A stretch of DNA of 64,000 nt from Methylorubrum sp. B1-46 (GCF_021117295.1 NZ_CP088247.1:5161001-5225000); one strand, 5' to 3'; positions 35,751-45,137 are shown, counted from the stretch's first letter. Notes: generated by a model not told the origin, from the letters alone. Numbers and translations are program-made.

Positions 35751-37139
35751 CTACCCCGCGACCGTCCAGGTGGTGCTGCCGTCCTTGTTGTCCTTCACGA
35801 TCACGCCCATGGCCGAGAGTGCATCGCGCACCCGGTCGGAGGCGGCCCAGTCCTTGGCGGCTCGGGCCGCCTTGCGCTCGGCGATCAGCGTCTCGACCCG
35901 CGCCACGTCGATGCCCGCCGCGCCGACCCGCTCCGCTTCGCGCTGCGCCCTCGTCGCCGGAAGAAAGCCCATCAGCCCCGCGCCGGCCTTGAGCGCACCC
36001 GCGTCCGTGCCAGCCAGACGGTGCAGCTCGCCGATGGCGGCCGGCGTGTTCAGGTCGTCGCTGAGCGCCTCGACCACGCCTGCAGGCGCCTGCGCATCGG
36101 GCGCAGCCTCGCCGGCCGCCTCGTACCAGCGGTCCAGCATCCGGCTCGATTCCTCCAGCCCGCGCAGGGTCCAGTCGATCGGCTGGCGATAGTGGGTCTT
36201 CAGCATGTTGAGGCGCACGACCTCGCCCGGCCAGTCGTCGAGCACCTGGCGGATGGTGATGAAGTTGCCGAGCGACTTCGACATCTTCTCTCCCTCCACT
36301 TGCAGGAAGCCGTTGTGGAGCCAGACATTGGCCATCACGTCGGTGCCGAAGCAGCAGCGGGACTGCGCCACCTCGTTCTCGTGGTGGGGGAAGATCAGGT
36401 CGATGCCGCCGGCATGGATGTCGAAGGTCTGTCCCAGGTGCTTCCACGACATGGCCGAGCACTCGATGTGCCAGCCGGGCCGGCCGGGTGCATCGATCCC
36501 GCAAGGAGAAGGCCAGGAGGGCTCGCCCGCTTTCGAGGGCTTCCACAGCACGAAGTCGAGCGGCGAGCGCTTGTAGGGCGCGACCTCGACGCGCGCACCC
36601 GCCTCCATCTCATCGAGAGGACGCTTCGAGAGCGCGCCATAATCGGGCATGGAGGGTACGTCGAACAGCACGTGCCCTTCCGCCACATAGGCATGGCCGG
36701 CCGCGACCAGACCCTCGATCAGCCGGTGCATCTCGGCGATATGGTCGGTCGCCCGTGGCTCGATGAAGCGCGCCGGCGCGCCCACCCGGTTCACATCCTC
36801 GGCCATCAGCACGCCGAGGTCGCGGATATCCCGGTGGAACTGCGCCAGCGTGCCGTCGGTGAGGTCGCGGATGGAGATGCCGCGTTCCAGCGCGCGGGCA
36901 TTGATCTTGTCGTCCACGTCCGTGACGTTGCGGGCGTAGGTGACATGCGCCTCGCCGTAGAGATGGCGCAGCAGCCGGAACAGCAGGTCGAAGACGATGA
37001 TCGGTCGGGCGTTGCCGATATGCGCCGCGTCGTAGACCGTCGGTCCGCAGGCGTACATCCGCACGTTCGCCGGATCGATCGGCGCGAAGGCCGCCTTCTG
37101 GCGGGTCAGCGTGTTGTAGAGGCGCAACATCGGCGTCAT
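35751..37139 (-). CDS. cysS: Cysteinyl-tRNA synthetase
   Basis: This class I aminoacyl-tRNA synthetase charges tRNA-Cys. The 462-aa product has the zinc ligand Cys31 in YACGPTVYD, the HIGN motif (HIGNARP at 40-46), the second zinc site [10 protein letters not shown], the [15 protein letters not shown] block and KMSKS (EKMSKSLGN). The C-terminal anticodon domain ends in [13 protein letters not shown]. The ATG at 37139 (MTPMLRLYN) fits family starts; a much longer open frame upstream is not conserved in character. It is divergent from a small secreted protein gene. Confidence 0.96.
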   Translation of the reverse strand: MTPMLRLYNTLTRQKAAFAPIDPANVRMYACGPTVYDAAHIGNARPIIVFDLLFRLLRHLYGEAHVTYARNVTDVDDKINARALERGISIRDLTDGTLAQFHRDIRDLGVLMAEDVNRVGAPARFIEPRATDHIAEMHRLIEGLVAAGHAYVAEGHVLFDVPSMPDYGALSKRPLDEMEAGARVEVAPYKRSPLDFVLWKPSKAGEPSWPSPCGIDAPGRPGWHIECSAMSWKHLGQTFDIHAGGIDLIFPHHENEVAQSRCCFGTDVMANVWLHNGFLQVEGEKMSKSLGNFITIRQVLDDWPGEVVRLNMLKTHYRQPIDWTLRGLEESSRMLDRWYEAAGEAAPDAQAPAGVVEALSDDLNTPAAIGELHRLAGTDAGALKAGAGLMGFLPATRAQREAERVGAAGIDVARVETLIAERKAARAAKDWAASDRVRDALSAMGVIVKDNKDGSTTWTVAG

Positions 37140-37467
37140 CGACTGCGTTCCCGCCGGGTTCACCCGGCCTCCCCTGCGGCGCTTGCCGCCCTCGTCATTT
37201 GTCGTTGCGGCGCAGCACTTTCCACCGGCCGGTCTGCGGCCGCGAACGGTGGCGCTGCCACAGTCTCGTCCAAGCCGCCGGTCACCGCTGTTGCGCCGCC
37301 GCGACGGCCGCCGCCACGAGGTTGAGCTACCCCAAAACGGTGATGAATTCGAGAAGAACGGCCGCCCTGCCGCTTCTCGACCGACTGTGACCGGACCGGC
37401 AAGAGTTTGTTTACCGCGCCGTCCGAACACTCCGCACTCGAACGAACCCGTTCACAAGGTCTTCACC
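37140..37467. other. Intergenic region upstream of cysS
   Basis: This 328-bp divergent region should hold the cysS promoter (reverse) and that of the secreted protein gene at 37468. Although frames stay open here, they lack protein-like character. I could not recognise a T-box (which would be unusual in this phylum) or other riboswitch. Confidence 0.4.
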
Positions 37468-37794
37468 ATGCGCCGACCGGTCGCCGTCCTTCTCGCCCTC
37501 ATTGTCGCCACCGCTGCCCTGCCCGCGCGCGCCGGTGCCGAAGCGGCCGCGCGCAAATCCGTCGAGAAGACGTTCCTGATCCCGGCCGAGGACGGCTACG
37601 GCGTCGGCGAGTGCCTGAGCGGCGGTCCGAGCGAGTGCGGACAGGTCGTCGCCAACGCGTGGTGCGAGTCGCAGGGCTTCGCCAGCGCCGCCAATTACGG
37701 TGTCGCCGCACAGGACGAGTATACCGGCGCCATCGGCGACGCCGCCCCGGTGAAGAGCGCGCCGCGCCCGCTGCGCATCACCTGCCAGGACTGA
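37468..37794 (+). CDS. Small secreted hypothetical protein
   Basis: The 108-aa precursor has a clear signal peptide (RRPVAVLLALIVATAALPARAGA, cleavage near 24-26). The mature part has four Cys residues (ECLSGGPSECGQVVANAWCE, and a final CQD), which could form two disulfides. The fold is reminiscent of small alphaproteobacterial exported proteins of unknown role. I do not recognise a characterised family. It is followed 93 bp later by the YefM-YoeB pair. Confidence 0.75.
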   Translation: MRRPVAVLLALIVATAALPARAGAEAAARKSVEKTFLIPAEDGYGVGECLSGGPSECGQVVANAWCESQGFASAANYGVAAQDEYTGAIGDAAPVKSAPRPLRITCQD

Positions 37795-37852
37795 GGTCAC
37801 TTCATCAGCGTCGCACGCCGCTTGTCGCTGGTTCGCCGGATCGCTATTCAAG

Positions 37853-37872
37853 CGTACAGGAAACGGTACAGG
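37853..37872 (+). promoter_or_regulatory. Candidate YefM operator (two GTACA cores 12 bp apart)
   Basis: CGTACAGG and GGTACAGG occur at 37853-37860 and 37865-37872, with their hexamer cores exactly 12 bp apart, ending 15 bp before the antitoxin start. The E. coli yefM-yoeB operator is built on TGTACA cores about one helical turn apart, which makes these plausible autoregulatory sites. The match is to the core only. Confidence 0.5.
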
Positions 37873-37887
37873 CGTGGCGCGCGTCAC

Positions 37888-38142
37888 ATGGGCTATGTCG
37901 GTTACACGGAGTTGCGACGTAACCTGGCCGAGCATCTCGATCGGGTCGAGAGCGATCGGGCGGAGCTCGTCGTGTCGCGTCGCAATCGCGAGGATCTCGC
38001 GATCATTCCTCTCGCCGAGTTGGAGAGCCTGCGCGAGACCCTGCACCTGCTCGGTACGCCGGCCAATGCGGCCCGTCTGATCGCGGGCGTGCGTCAACTC
38101 GATGCGGGCGGAGGAGCGGAGCATTCTCTGATCGAAGAGTGA
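37888..38142 (+). CDS. yefM: Antitoxin of the Phd/YefM family
   Basis: This 84-aa antitoxin (MGYVGYTELRRNLAEHLDRVESDRAELVVSRR) has the YefM fold marks: an N-terminal DNA-binding part with TELRRNLAEHLDRV, then the ELVVSRRNREDLAIIPLAELESLRETLHLL stretch, and an acidic C-terminus for toxin binding. It should bind and neutralise the YoeB toxin and repress its own promoter. The ATG at 37888 matches family starts; upstream in-frame sequence is the operator region. Its stop overlaps the toxin GTG start (GTGA). Confidence 0.93.
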   Translation: MGYVGYTELRRNLAEHLDRVESDRAELVVSRRNREDLAIIPLAELESLRETLHLLGTPANAARLIAGVRQLDAGGGAEHSLIEE

Positions 38143-38408
38143 GGCTGCTCTGGTCCGATCAAGCCTGGGAGGACTACCTTTACTGGCAAACGACCGAGCC
38201 GGGCACTTTGAGGCGCCTCAACGAGCTCATCAAGGATGCTTCCCGTTCGCCCTTCACCGGGCTCGGCAAGCCGGAGCCCTTGAAGGGGAACCTGAAGGGA
38301 TGGTGGTCGCGCCGGATCACTGGTTCGCACCGTCTTGTGTATCGCGTTGGCGGGATGGGCACCGAGCAGACCCTCGAGATCGCCCAGTGCCGCTGGCACT
38401 ACGAGTGA
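38139..38408 (+). CDS. yoeB: YoeB-family mRNA interferase toxin
   Basis: YoeB is a ribosome-dependent endoribonuclease that cleaves mRNA in the A site. The 89-aa product keeps the catalytic residues at the same numbers as in E. coli: Glu46 in KPEPLKG and Arg65 in TGSHRLVYRV, with the essential C-terminal His87-Tyr88 (CRWHYE). The block LKGWWSRRI is diagnostic. All key residues are present, so the toxin looks active. GTG start overlapping the antitoxin stop implies coupled translation, with toxin made after antitoxin. Confidence 0.95.
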   Translation: MRLLWSDQAWEDYLYWQTTEPGTLRRLNELIKDASRSPFTGLGKPEPLKGNLKGWWSRRITGSHRLVYRVGGMGTEQTLEIAQCRWHYE

Positions 38409-38430
38409 GACAAGAGGGTCGCGTCTTCCC

Positions 38431-38976
38431 TTACTTCACGAAATCCGCGCATTTCGCCGGCGGCTCGGTACCCCACGGGGCGAGTGGGACGGCGGAGGTG
38501 GAGTTCTTGGGCGAGCCCTGGATCACCTTGTCGGAATAGACCATGTAGATCAGCGTGTTGCGCTTGACGTCGCAGCCGCGCACGATCTGCATCGACTTGA
38601 AGATCAGCGAGCGGCGCTCGCTGAACACCACCTCGCCCTGCTTGAACTTGTCCTTGAACTGGACCGGGCCGACCTGCCGGCAGGCGAGCGAGATGTCCGA
38701 GACATCTTCCGCCATCCCGAGCGTGCCCTTGATGCCGCCCTTCTCGGGCTGTGTGTACCAGCAGGCGATTCCGGCCACCGCCGGGTCGTCGATGCCGTAG
38801 ACCACGAGCTTGTCGTTGGGGGTCAGCGGCCGCCACACCGTGGACTTGTCGAAGATCCGGTCGGGCTCCTGGGCTAGGACCGGCGCGGCCGAGCCGAGGC
38901 AGAGGATGATGCCTGCCGCCAATCCGGCCGCCGCCTTCCGACCGCGATCCCCATTGGTGCCCGTGAGCCACATCAT
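38431..38976 (-). CDS. CreA family periplasmic protein
   Basis: CreA proteins are widespread exported proteins of unknown function. The 181-aa product has a signal peptide (AAAGLAAGIILCLGSAAPVLAQ) and conserved segments CWYTQPEKGGIKGTLGMAEDVSDISLACRQVGP, RRSLIFKSMQIVRGCDVKRNTLIYMVYSDKVIQGSPKNS and PWGTEPPAKCADFVK. The ATG at 38976 follows GAGGGG; an in-frame ATG at 39012 is possible but would lengthen the leader to about 48 residues before cleavage. It is convergent with yoeB. Confidence 0.88.
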   Translation of the reverse strand: MMWLTGTNGDRGRKAAAGLAAGIILCLGSAAPVLAQEPDRIFDKSTVWRPLTPNDKLVVYGIDDPAVAGIACWYTQPEKGGIKGTLGMAEDVSDISLACRQVGPVQFKDKFKQGEVVFSERRSLIFKSMQIVRGCDVKRNTLIYMVYSDKVIQGSPKNSTSAVPLAPWGTEPPAKCADFVK

Positions 38977-39142
38977 CGACGCAATCCCCTCAAAGCTTGG
39001 CCGCAGAGACATGGTGTCTCTGTCCCGAAAGGGCGAGGGGCTTTAACACATGTCGACGATCGCTTGTGCCGCAACGCGCGGCCCGGCATCCTCTCCGTCA
39101 TCCCCCCGCGACCTCCTGCCCGAGATCCCCAGCATCCGCACC

Positions 39143-40135
39143 ATGCCGATGATCGGAACGCAGTTTCGCCGCGTGCTCGCGCTCGCTGCGCTCAGTCTGG
39201 CTACGGCGTCCCCGACCCTGGCCGCGCCCGATGTGTGGGCCTGCCAGCGCTATCGCACGGAGCTCGCGAACCTCAACGCGAGCGCCTCGACCGCCTCCGC
39301 ACTGCAGAGCGAGGTCGCGCGGCTGCAGACCTACTATCGCAGCCTCAACTGCGAGGGCGGCAAGTTCCTGTTCTTCGACACGCGCCCCCCGCAATGCGGG
39401 GCCGTCGAAGCGCGGATCCGCTCGCTCAACGCCACCTATGGCGGGGGCGATGGCGAGGTGGTGGCTGCCCGCCGGCGGCAGCTCATTGCAGCGGTGTCGA
39501 GCGCCTGCACCGGCCTGATCCCCGGCGAGGGCCAGGAGGGACAGGTCGCCGGCAGCCAGACCGCCCGCGGCGGCGCGCAGGTGATCTGCGTGAAGACCTG
39601 CGACGGATCCTACTTCCCGATGGCGAACCTGCCCGACGGTCGCGGGGGAGCCGACGAGATGTGCCAGGCGCTCTGCCCCGGCACCGAGGCGGTGGCCTAC
39701 TCGATGCCGCACGGCGACGAGGCGCTGAAATACGCCGCCACGATCAAGGGCAACCGCGCCTACACGGCGTTGCCGGCCGCCTTCAAGTTCCGCAAGAGCT
39801 TCACGGCGGACTGCTCCTGCAAGCGGGAGGGCCAGAGCTGGGCGCAATCGCTCGCCAAGGCCGAGAGCATGCTGGTGCGGCACAAGGGCGACATCTTCGT
39901 CACGCCGATGACGGCCGAGAGGCTCTCGCGGGCGCCGAAGGTACGCCTCACTCTGGTCGGGCGGGCCGACCGGACGGCGGCGGGCCTCGCGGCCGACGCG
40001 GCCAACCGTGAGGGCGCGGTGCAGCTTTCGAAAGAGCCCGACGAGCAGGCCGGCTCGACCAGCGAGACGCGCAGCGGCATCCGCGTCATCGTCCCGAGCC
40101 TCCTCCCGCCCCCGGCGCTGACGCCCGTCCCGTAG
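39143..40135 (+). CDS. DUF2865 secreted protein
   Basis: The 330-aa product belongs to the alphaproteobacterial DUF2865 family. It has a signal peptide (RRVLALAALSLATASPTLAA) and a Cys-rich core: AQVICVKTCDGSYFPMANLP, then DEMCQALCPGTEAVAYSMP, and a later ADCSCKREG. The paired Cys suggest disulfides in the periplasm. Function is unknown. A start at ATG 39143 is preferred since it gives a normal-length signal peptide; in-frame ATGs at 39050 and 39149 are alternatives. The C-terminus is Pro-rich. Confidence 0.8.
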   Translation: MPMIGTQFRRVLALAALSLATASPTLAAPDVWACQRYRTELANLNASASTASALQSEVARLQTYYRSLNCEGGKFLFFDTRPPQCGAVEARIRSLNATYGGGDGEVVAARRRQLIAAVSSACTGLIPGEGQEGQVAGSQTARGGAQVICVKTCDGSYFPMANLPDGRGGADEMCQALCPGTEAVAYSMPHGDEALKYAATIKGNRAYTALPAAFKFRKSFTADCSCKREGQSWAQSLAKAESMLVRHKGDIFVTPMTAERLSRAPKVRLTLVGRADRTAAGLAADAANREGAVQLSKEPDEQAGSTSETRSGIRVIVPSLLPPPALTPVP

Positions 40136-40295
40136 GCAGCGCCGCTGCGGCCCGGCGCGCTCACCGACCGAGAAAAAGCGCAGAAGATCCCTCTGTCTCG
40201 ATCCGTCTCCGTCGATCTTCGGCGCGGGCGCATAGGGAACCAATCCGGTCCGGTTGTGTTCGGAACCGCCGATTGCGTTTCACGAGGCTGACTTC

Positions 40296-42392
40296 ATGCG
40301 GATAACCCGCTCGCTGCTCTTGGCCGGCACGATCTTGCCGGCGCTCGTCCTGTCCGATCTGTCCCTAGCACGGTCGCTCGGCGATGGCGGGCGGGTCGAG
40401 CTGGCACAGCGCGAGGATGCCGGCGAGGGACCGCGCGGCGGCGGGCGCGGCCCCGGCGGTCCGGGTGCGCCCGGCGGCGCTGGTCCGGCCGAGCGGGGGG
40501 GCGCGGAGCGCGGCGGACCGCCGGCACGCGAGCGGCCGGATCGACCCGAGCGTCCAGATAGACCTGAGCGGCCGGAGAGGCCGGAGCCGCGTCAGGCGCC
40601 CGCCGGCCGCGAGCGACCGGAGCCCGCGGAACGTCCGGCCCGTCCCGAGCGGCCGGCCCCTCAAGAGCGTCCCGAGCGTCAGGAGCGTCCCGAGCGCCCG
40701 CCGACCCCCGCTCAGAGGCCGGATCGATCCGACGAGCGCCCGACCCCGCCCGCCGCCCGCGAGCGCGCCCCGGATCGTGAGGCGCCCGCCCGCCGCGAAG
40801 CGCCCGAACGCGAGGCACCGGCCCGTCGCGATGCGCCGGATCGGCCGGACCGCGATGGCGCCGACCGTCCGGCCCGCCCCGCCGGTCGCGATCGCGACAC
40901 CGACCGCCCCGACGCCGCGCCGAGCCAACGCCGAGCCCCGGAGGCGCCGACGCCGCCTTCGTCGGAGCGTCCGACCCGTCCGACGCCGCCTTCCGTTCCG
41001 AATCCGTCCGCGCCCGAGACGGCGCCGAACCAGCGGCCCGGCGTTCCGGGACGCCCGGTGGCGCCGAACGCGCAGCAGCCTGCCCGCCCGGATCAGCCGA
41101 CGCCGCCGACGGCGGGTCAGCCCGATGCCGCCCGCGAGGCTCCCGGCGGGCGCACGGCGCCGAACCAGCAGCCGGGCGTGCCCGGCAGACCGGTGGCGCC
41201 GAACCAGCAGCCTGGCGTACCGGGCCGTCCGGTTCAGCCCCCTGGCACCCCCGCCGATTCGACAGCGCCGACCCAGCTCGACAGAGGCTCGGATCAGCGC
41301 GGCCTCGATGATCGCCGTGACGGTGATCGGCGTGACGACGACCGGCGTGGTGACCGGTTCGATCGCCGTGACGACGATCGCCGCGACGACCGGCGGACCG
41401 ATCGCCGCGACCGCTTCAACGTTCCCGGCACACCCGCCTACGTGCCCGGCGGCTTCCGCACCGACGACGATCGCGTGCGCGACTACGACACGATCCGCCG
41501 CGATCGCCGTGAGTACGACATCGATGGCCGCACCTACTACCGCGAGCCCGGCCGCATCATCGTGCGCGACCGCGACACGACCTATATCCGCCACGACGAG
41601 AACGAGCGCTTCCGCACGATCTACGGTGAGCGCGGCTACCGCAGCGAACGCCGCGGCGGCGAGATCTACAGCTACGTCGATAGCCCGGCGGGCGGCCAGA
41701 TCATCACCGTCGTGGACGACGACGGCCGGCTGCTGCGCCGGTCCCGTCGCTACCGCGACGGGCGGGAGGTGATCCTCATCAACAACGCCTATGGCGGCGC
41801 GCCGCGGCCGATCTACGAGGACGTGGTGGACCTGCCGCCGCCGGATATTCGCATTCCGCGCGAGCGCTATGTGGTCGATTACGATGGGGCCGACGAGCGC
41901 ACCGTCTACGAGGCGCTCTCCGCCCCGCCCGTGCAGAAGCTCGACCGGCGCTACACCCTGGATCAGGTGCGCTACAGCCCGCAGCTGCGCGCGCGCATGC
42001 CCTCGGTGGACATCAACACGATCACCTTCGACACCGGCTCGTTCACGGTCACGCCCGATCAGGCCAAACGCCTCTCGACCATCGCGGAGGCGATCAACCG
42101 GACGATCAAGGACAACCCGCAGGAGGTCTTCCTGATCGAGGGCTACACCGACGCGGTCGGCTCGGACATCGACAACCTCTCGCTGTCCGATCGCCGCGCG
42201 CAGTCGGTGGCCGCGGTGCTCACGCAGAACTTCCAGGTGCCGCCGGAGAACCTCACCACCCAGGGCTACGGCGAGCAATATCTGAAGGTGAACACGCAGG
42301 AAGCGAACCGCGAGAACCGCCGCGTCACCGTCCGCCGCATCACCCCGCTGCTCCAGCAGGCAGAGGGACAACCGCCCGCGGCGCCGCGTTAA
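40296..42392 (+). CDS. Large OmpA-family protein with Pro/Arg/Asp-rich repeats
   Basis: The 698-aa precursor has a signal peptide (RSLLLAGTILPALVLSDLSLA). Residues about 35-350 are low-complexity, built of Pro, Arg, Glu and Asp with PERPDRPERP-type repeats, then a GVPGRPVAPN repeat, then a DRRDDDRR tract near 350-380. Residues about 385-575 form a Tyr/Arg-rich domain of RDRDTTYIRHDENERFR type. The C-terminus (about 575-690) is an OmpA_C peptidoglycan-binding domain: ITFDTGSFTVTPDQA, then EVFLIEGYTDAVGSDIDNLSLSDRRAQSV. A similar layout is seen in rhizobial OmpA-like proteins. The ATG at 40296 follows GAGG. It is likely anchored to peptidoglycan through the C-terminal domain. Confidence 0.85.
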   Translation: MRITRSLLLAGTILPALVLSDLSLARSLGDGGRVELAQREDAGEGPRGGGRGPGGPGAPGGAGPAERGGAERGGPPARERPDRPERPDRPERPERPEPRQAPAGRERPEPAERPARPERPAPQERPERQERPERPPTPAQRPDRSDERPTPPAARERAPDREAPARREAPEREAPARRDAPDRPDRDGADRPARPAGRDRDTDRPDAAPSQRRAPEAPTPPSSERPTRPTPPSVPNPSAPETAPNQRPGVPGRPVAPNAQQPARPDQPTPPTAGQPDAAREAPGGRTAPNQQPGVPGRPVAPNQQPGVPGRPVQPPGTPADSTAPTQLDRGSDQRGLDDRRDGDRRDDDRRGDRFDRRDDDRRDDRRTDRRDRFNVPGTPAYVPGGFRTDDDRVRDYDTIRRDRREYDIDGRTYYREPGRIIVRDRDTTYIRHDENERFRTIYGERGYRSERRGGEIYSYVDSPAGGQIITVVDDDGRLLRRSRRYRDGREVILINNAYGGAPRPIYEDVVDLPPPDIRIPRERYVVDYDGADERTVYEALSAPPVQKLDRRYTLDQVRYSPQLRARMPSVDINTITFDTGSFTVTPDQAKRLSTIAEAINRTIKDNPQEVFLIEGYTDAVGSDIDNLSLSDRRAQSVAAVLTQNFQVPPENLTTQGYGEQYLKVNTQEANRENRRVTVRRITPLLQQAEGQPPAAPR

Positions 42393-42408
42393 CGGACGCT
42401 CTTGACCC

Positions 42409-42435
42409 TCCCCCACCTGCGGCGCAGGTGGGGGA
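42409..42435. repeat. Perfect 12-bp inverted repeat between OmpA-like and MFS genes
   Basis: TCCCCCACCTGC and GCAGGTGGGGGA flank a three-base spacer GGC. It lies 17 bp after the OmpA-like gene stop. No T-run follows, so it could be a REP-type element or a Rho-assisted terminator. Only one copy was noticed. Confidence 0.6.
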
Positions 42436-42468
42436 TGTGACGCGTGGGCTTGAGAGCACGGGACGGCG

Positions 42469-43692
42469 ATGGCGGACGACAGCGACCGGTTCATCGAGGC
42501 CGGGACGCCGACCTTCCGCCGAGCGACGCTCGCCCTGTTCGCGGCCGGGTTTTCCACCTTCGCCGTGCTCTACGGCGTCCAGCCGTTACTGCCGGTCTTT
42601 CACGATACCTTCGACGTCTCACCGGCCGAGAGCAGCCTCGCGCTGTCGCTGCCCTGCGCCACGCTCGCGGTCTCGCTGCTGATCGTCAGCCCGCTCTCCG
42701 AGGTCTGGGGGCGCAAGCGGGTGATGGCGGCCTCGCTGTTCGCCTCGGCGCTTCTCACCATCGGCGCCGTCCTGATGCCGAGCTGGCACGGATTCCTTGT
42801 GCTGCGGGCACTCACCGGCATCGCCGCGAGCGGCCTGCCGGCCGTGGCCATGGCCTATCTCAGCGAGGAGATGCACGGGCGCGCCATCGGCCTGTCGATG
42901 GGGCTCCTTATCGGCGGCAACGCGCTCGGCGGCATGGTCGGGCGGCTGCTCGCGGGCGTGATCGCCGACCATGCCTCCTGGCGCTGGGGCCTCGGGATCA
43001 TCGGCGTGCTGGCGCTGTTCGCCGCGCTCGCCTTTCAGTTCGCCCTGCCCGCCTCCCGCCACTTCCTCGCCCACCGCATGCGCTGGCGCGAGGTGCCCGG
43101 CACCTTCACCCACCATTTCCGCGATGCCGGCCTGCCCTGGCTGTTCGTCGAGCCGTTTCTGCTGATGGGCGGCTTCGTCTGCGTCTACAACTATATCGGC
43201 TTCCGCCTGCTCGATCCCCCCTTCTCGCTGAGCCAGACGGTGATCGGCCTGATCTTCGTCGTCTACCTCGCGGGTACGGCGAGTTCGGCCATCACCGGCC
43301 ATGTCGCCGGGGTGCTGGGGCGGCGCAAGGTGCTGTGGCTGGCGATCCTGTTCGGCATCGGCGGGATCGCGCTCACGCTCGCCGACAACCTCGTCCTCAT
43401 CATCGGCGGCATCGTCGTCGTCACGGTCAGCTTCTTCGGCGCGCATTCGGTGGCGTCGAGCTGGGTCGGGCGGCGGGCCTCCCGCGACCGGGCGCAGGCC
43501 TCGGCGATCTATCTCTGCATGTACTATCTCGGCTCGTCCCTGCTCGGCACGGCGGGCGGCTGGTTCTTCCTGCATTACGGCTGGCCCGGCGTCGCGGGGT
43601 TCTTCGGCAGCCTCTACGTGGCGGCGCTCCTCATCGCGCTGCGCCTGACGCGGCTCGCGCCGCTCCCGCCCGCCGGCGGGTCGGCCCTGTGA
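42469..43692 (+). CDS. MFS transporter (YnfM-like)
   Basis: A twelve-helix MFS efflux-type protein of 407 aa. Loop 2-3 has the conserved SPLSEVWGRKRVMAASL; helix 1 has FSTFAVLYGVQPLLPVF as in YnfM-type exporters, and loop 8-9 has GHVAGVLGRRKVLWLA. N- and C-termini are short and cytoplasmic. The start ATG has a weak upstream GGACGGCG. It is alone between the OmpA-like gene and the VOC gene. It is not closely similar by eye to the MFS gene at 12873, though both belong to drug/arabinose efflux-like groups. Confidence 0.85.
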   Translation: MADDSDRFIEAGTPTFRRATLALFAAGFSTFAVLYGVQPLLPVFHDTFDVSPAESSLALSLPCATLAVSLLIVSPLSEVWGRKRVMAASLFASALLTIGAVLMPSWHGFLVLRALTGIAASGLPAVAMAYLSEEMHGRAIGLSMGLLIGGNALGGMVGRLLAGVIADHASWRWGLGIIGVLALFAALAFQFALPASRHFLAHRMRWREVPGTFTHHFRDAGLPWLFVEPFLLMGGFVCVYNYIGFRLLDPPFSLSQTVIGLIFVVYLAGTASSAITGHVAGVLGRRKVLWLAILFGIGGIALTLADNLVLIIGGIVVVTVSFFGAHSVASSWVGRRASRDRAQASAIYLCMYYLGSSLLGTAGGWFFLHYGWPGVAGFFGSLYVAALLIALRLTRLAPLPPAGGSAL

Positions 43693-43872
43693 TCCGGCTT
43701 CCGGCGGAGCGATCGGTTCAATCCTGCCTCCGGCATTTCGGACATCGGTAAGCGAACCGGAAGGGCGGCGAGAAGGGACCGGCCGCGTGCGGAGCCCCGC
43801 GAACATGCAGGCCGCCGATTGAGTTCCGGCGGCCGCAGCCGTTATCCTGCCGGCGGAGAGGGAGAGCGCGCC

Positions 43873-44361
43873 ATGGCCAACGTCAGCACCTGCCTCTGGT
43901 ACGCCAAGGATGCGGAGGCGGCTGTGCGCCTTTATGTGTCCCTCGTGCCCGATTCGCGCATCGTTCACGTCCAGTCTGCGCCGGGGCCCTGGCCAGGCGG
44001 CGAAGCCGGTGAGCCGATTCTGATCGTCTTCACCCTCGGCGGTCAGAGTTTCCAGGCGCTGAACGGCGGCGCGCCGGCTGATTACGGGACCGCGGCGTCG
44101 ATCTCGGTCACCTGCCGGGATCAGGCCGAGGTCGATCGCCTGTGGTCGGCGCTCACCGCCGAGGGCGGTGCCGAGATCGCCTGCGGCTGGCTGCGCGACC
44201 GCTGGGGCGTGCCCTGGCAAATCGTGCCGGAGAGGCTGCCGCGCCTCCTCGCCGATCCCGATCCGAATGTGGCGGCCCGCGTCTTCACGGCCATGCAGGG
44301 CATGGTGAAGCTCGATGTTGCGGCCCTCGAACGCGCCGCCGAGGGAGAAGCGTCGCCGTGA
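43873..44361 (+). CDS. VOC (glyoxalase fold) PhnB-like protein
   Basis: A 162-aa vicinal-oxygen-chelate protein of the PhnB/3-demethylubiquinone-methyltransferase-like group. It has STCLWYAKDAEAAVRLYVSLVPDSRI, VFTLGGQSFQALNGG and the C-terminal GWLRDRWGVPWQIVPERLPRLL typical of this branch. Substrate is unknown. The ATG at 43873 has GGAGAG upstream. Its stop overlaps the GTG of the methyltransferase gene by four bases, suggesting the two act together or at least are co-translated. Confidence 0.83.
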   Translation: MANVSTCLWYAKDAEAAVRLYVSLVPDSRIVHVQSAPGPWPGGEAGEPILIVFTLGGQSFQALNGGAPADYGTAASISVTCRDQAEVDRLWSALTAEGGAEIACGWLRDRWGVPWQIVPERLPRLLADPDPNVAARVFTAMQGMVKLDVAALERAAEGEASP

Positions 44362-45137
44362 CCGCCACTTTGAGCCACGACGCTCACACGGAAAGTCAGT
44401 TCGGCGCCCGCGCCGCCGATTATGTCGCGAGCGCGGTCCATGCGGCGGGCGAGGACCTCGCGGCGTTGGCCCGCTTCGGTGTCGTCCCCCACTCCGCCGT
44501 GCTCGATCTCGGCTGCGGCGGCGGCCACGTCACCTACGCGGTGGCCCCGCATGTTCGTTCCGTCACCGCCCTGGACCTGTCGCAGTCCATGCTCGACGCC
44601 GTCTCGGCCGAGGCGCGGCGGCGCGGATTGACAAACGTCACCACCCGGCAGGCCAGCGTCGAGGCGCTGCCCTTCGCGGATGCGAGTTTCGACTGCGTCC
44701 TCTCGCGCTACAGCGCCCACCATTGGGCCGACGTGCCCGCCGCCCTTCGGGAGGCGCACCGGGTGCTCGCACCCGGCGGACGCTTTGGCCTCGTCGATGT
44801 GGTGCATCCGGGCCCTCCGCTGCTCGATACCCATCTCCAAGCCTGGGAACTGCTGCGCGATCCCTCCCACGTGCGCGATTATGGCGAGGCGGAGTGGCGC
44901 GCGATGCTGGCGGAGGCCGGCTTCGTGCCCGGCGCCGCCCAACGCTGGCGGGTGCGCATGGACTTTCCGTCCTGGGTCGCGCGGATGGGTACGCCCGAGC
45001 CAAGCGTCGCGGCGATCCGCACACTTCAGTCCGGCGCCCCCGAGCCGGTGCAGTCGCATTTCGCAATCGAGGCCGACGGCAGTTTCACCCTCGACGTGTT
45101 GATGATCGAGGCCGAGCCCGATGGCGTCTTGGATTAA
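44358..45137 (+). CDS. Class I SAM-dependent methyltransferase (UbiE/Methyltransf_11 type)
   Basis: A 259-aa small-molecule methyltransferase. It has motif [17 protein letters not shown], post-[12 protein letters not shown], motif [23 protein letters not shown] and motif [20 protein letters not shown]. It starts at a GTG inside the stop of the VOC gene (GTGA). The substrate cannot be read; relatives include ubiquinone and sterol-type methyltransferases. Its 3' end overlaps that of the convergent gltX by four bases. Confidence 0.85.
   Translation: MTATLSHDAHTESQFGARAADYVASAVHAAGEDLAALARFGVVPHSAVLDLGCGGGHVTYAVAPHVRSVTALDLSQSMLDAVSAEARRRGLTNVTTRQASVEALPFADASFDCVLSRYSAHHWADVPAALREAHRVLAPGGRFGLVDVVHPGPPLLDTHLQAWELLRDPSHVRDYGEAEWRAMLAEAGFVPGAAQRWRVRMDFPSWVARMGTPEPSVAAIRTLQSGAPEPVQSHFAIEADGSFTLDVLMIEAEPDGVLD

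Noticed and set aside
40520-41420. Repeat-rich stretch that could suggest a CRISPR or satellite array
   Set aside because: Periodicity is in codons for Pro, Arg, Glu and Asp, with no conserved repeat-spacer pattern. It is a coding low-complexity region.
40365-42557. 730-codon open frame antisense to the OmpA-like gene
   Set aside because: It mirrors the low-complexity Pro/Arg tract and gives an equally repetitive translation. The forward strand has the signal peptide and OmpA_C domain.
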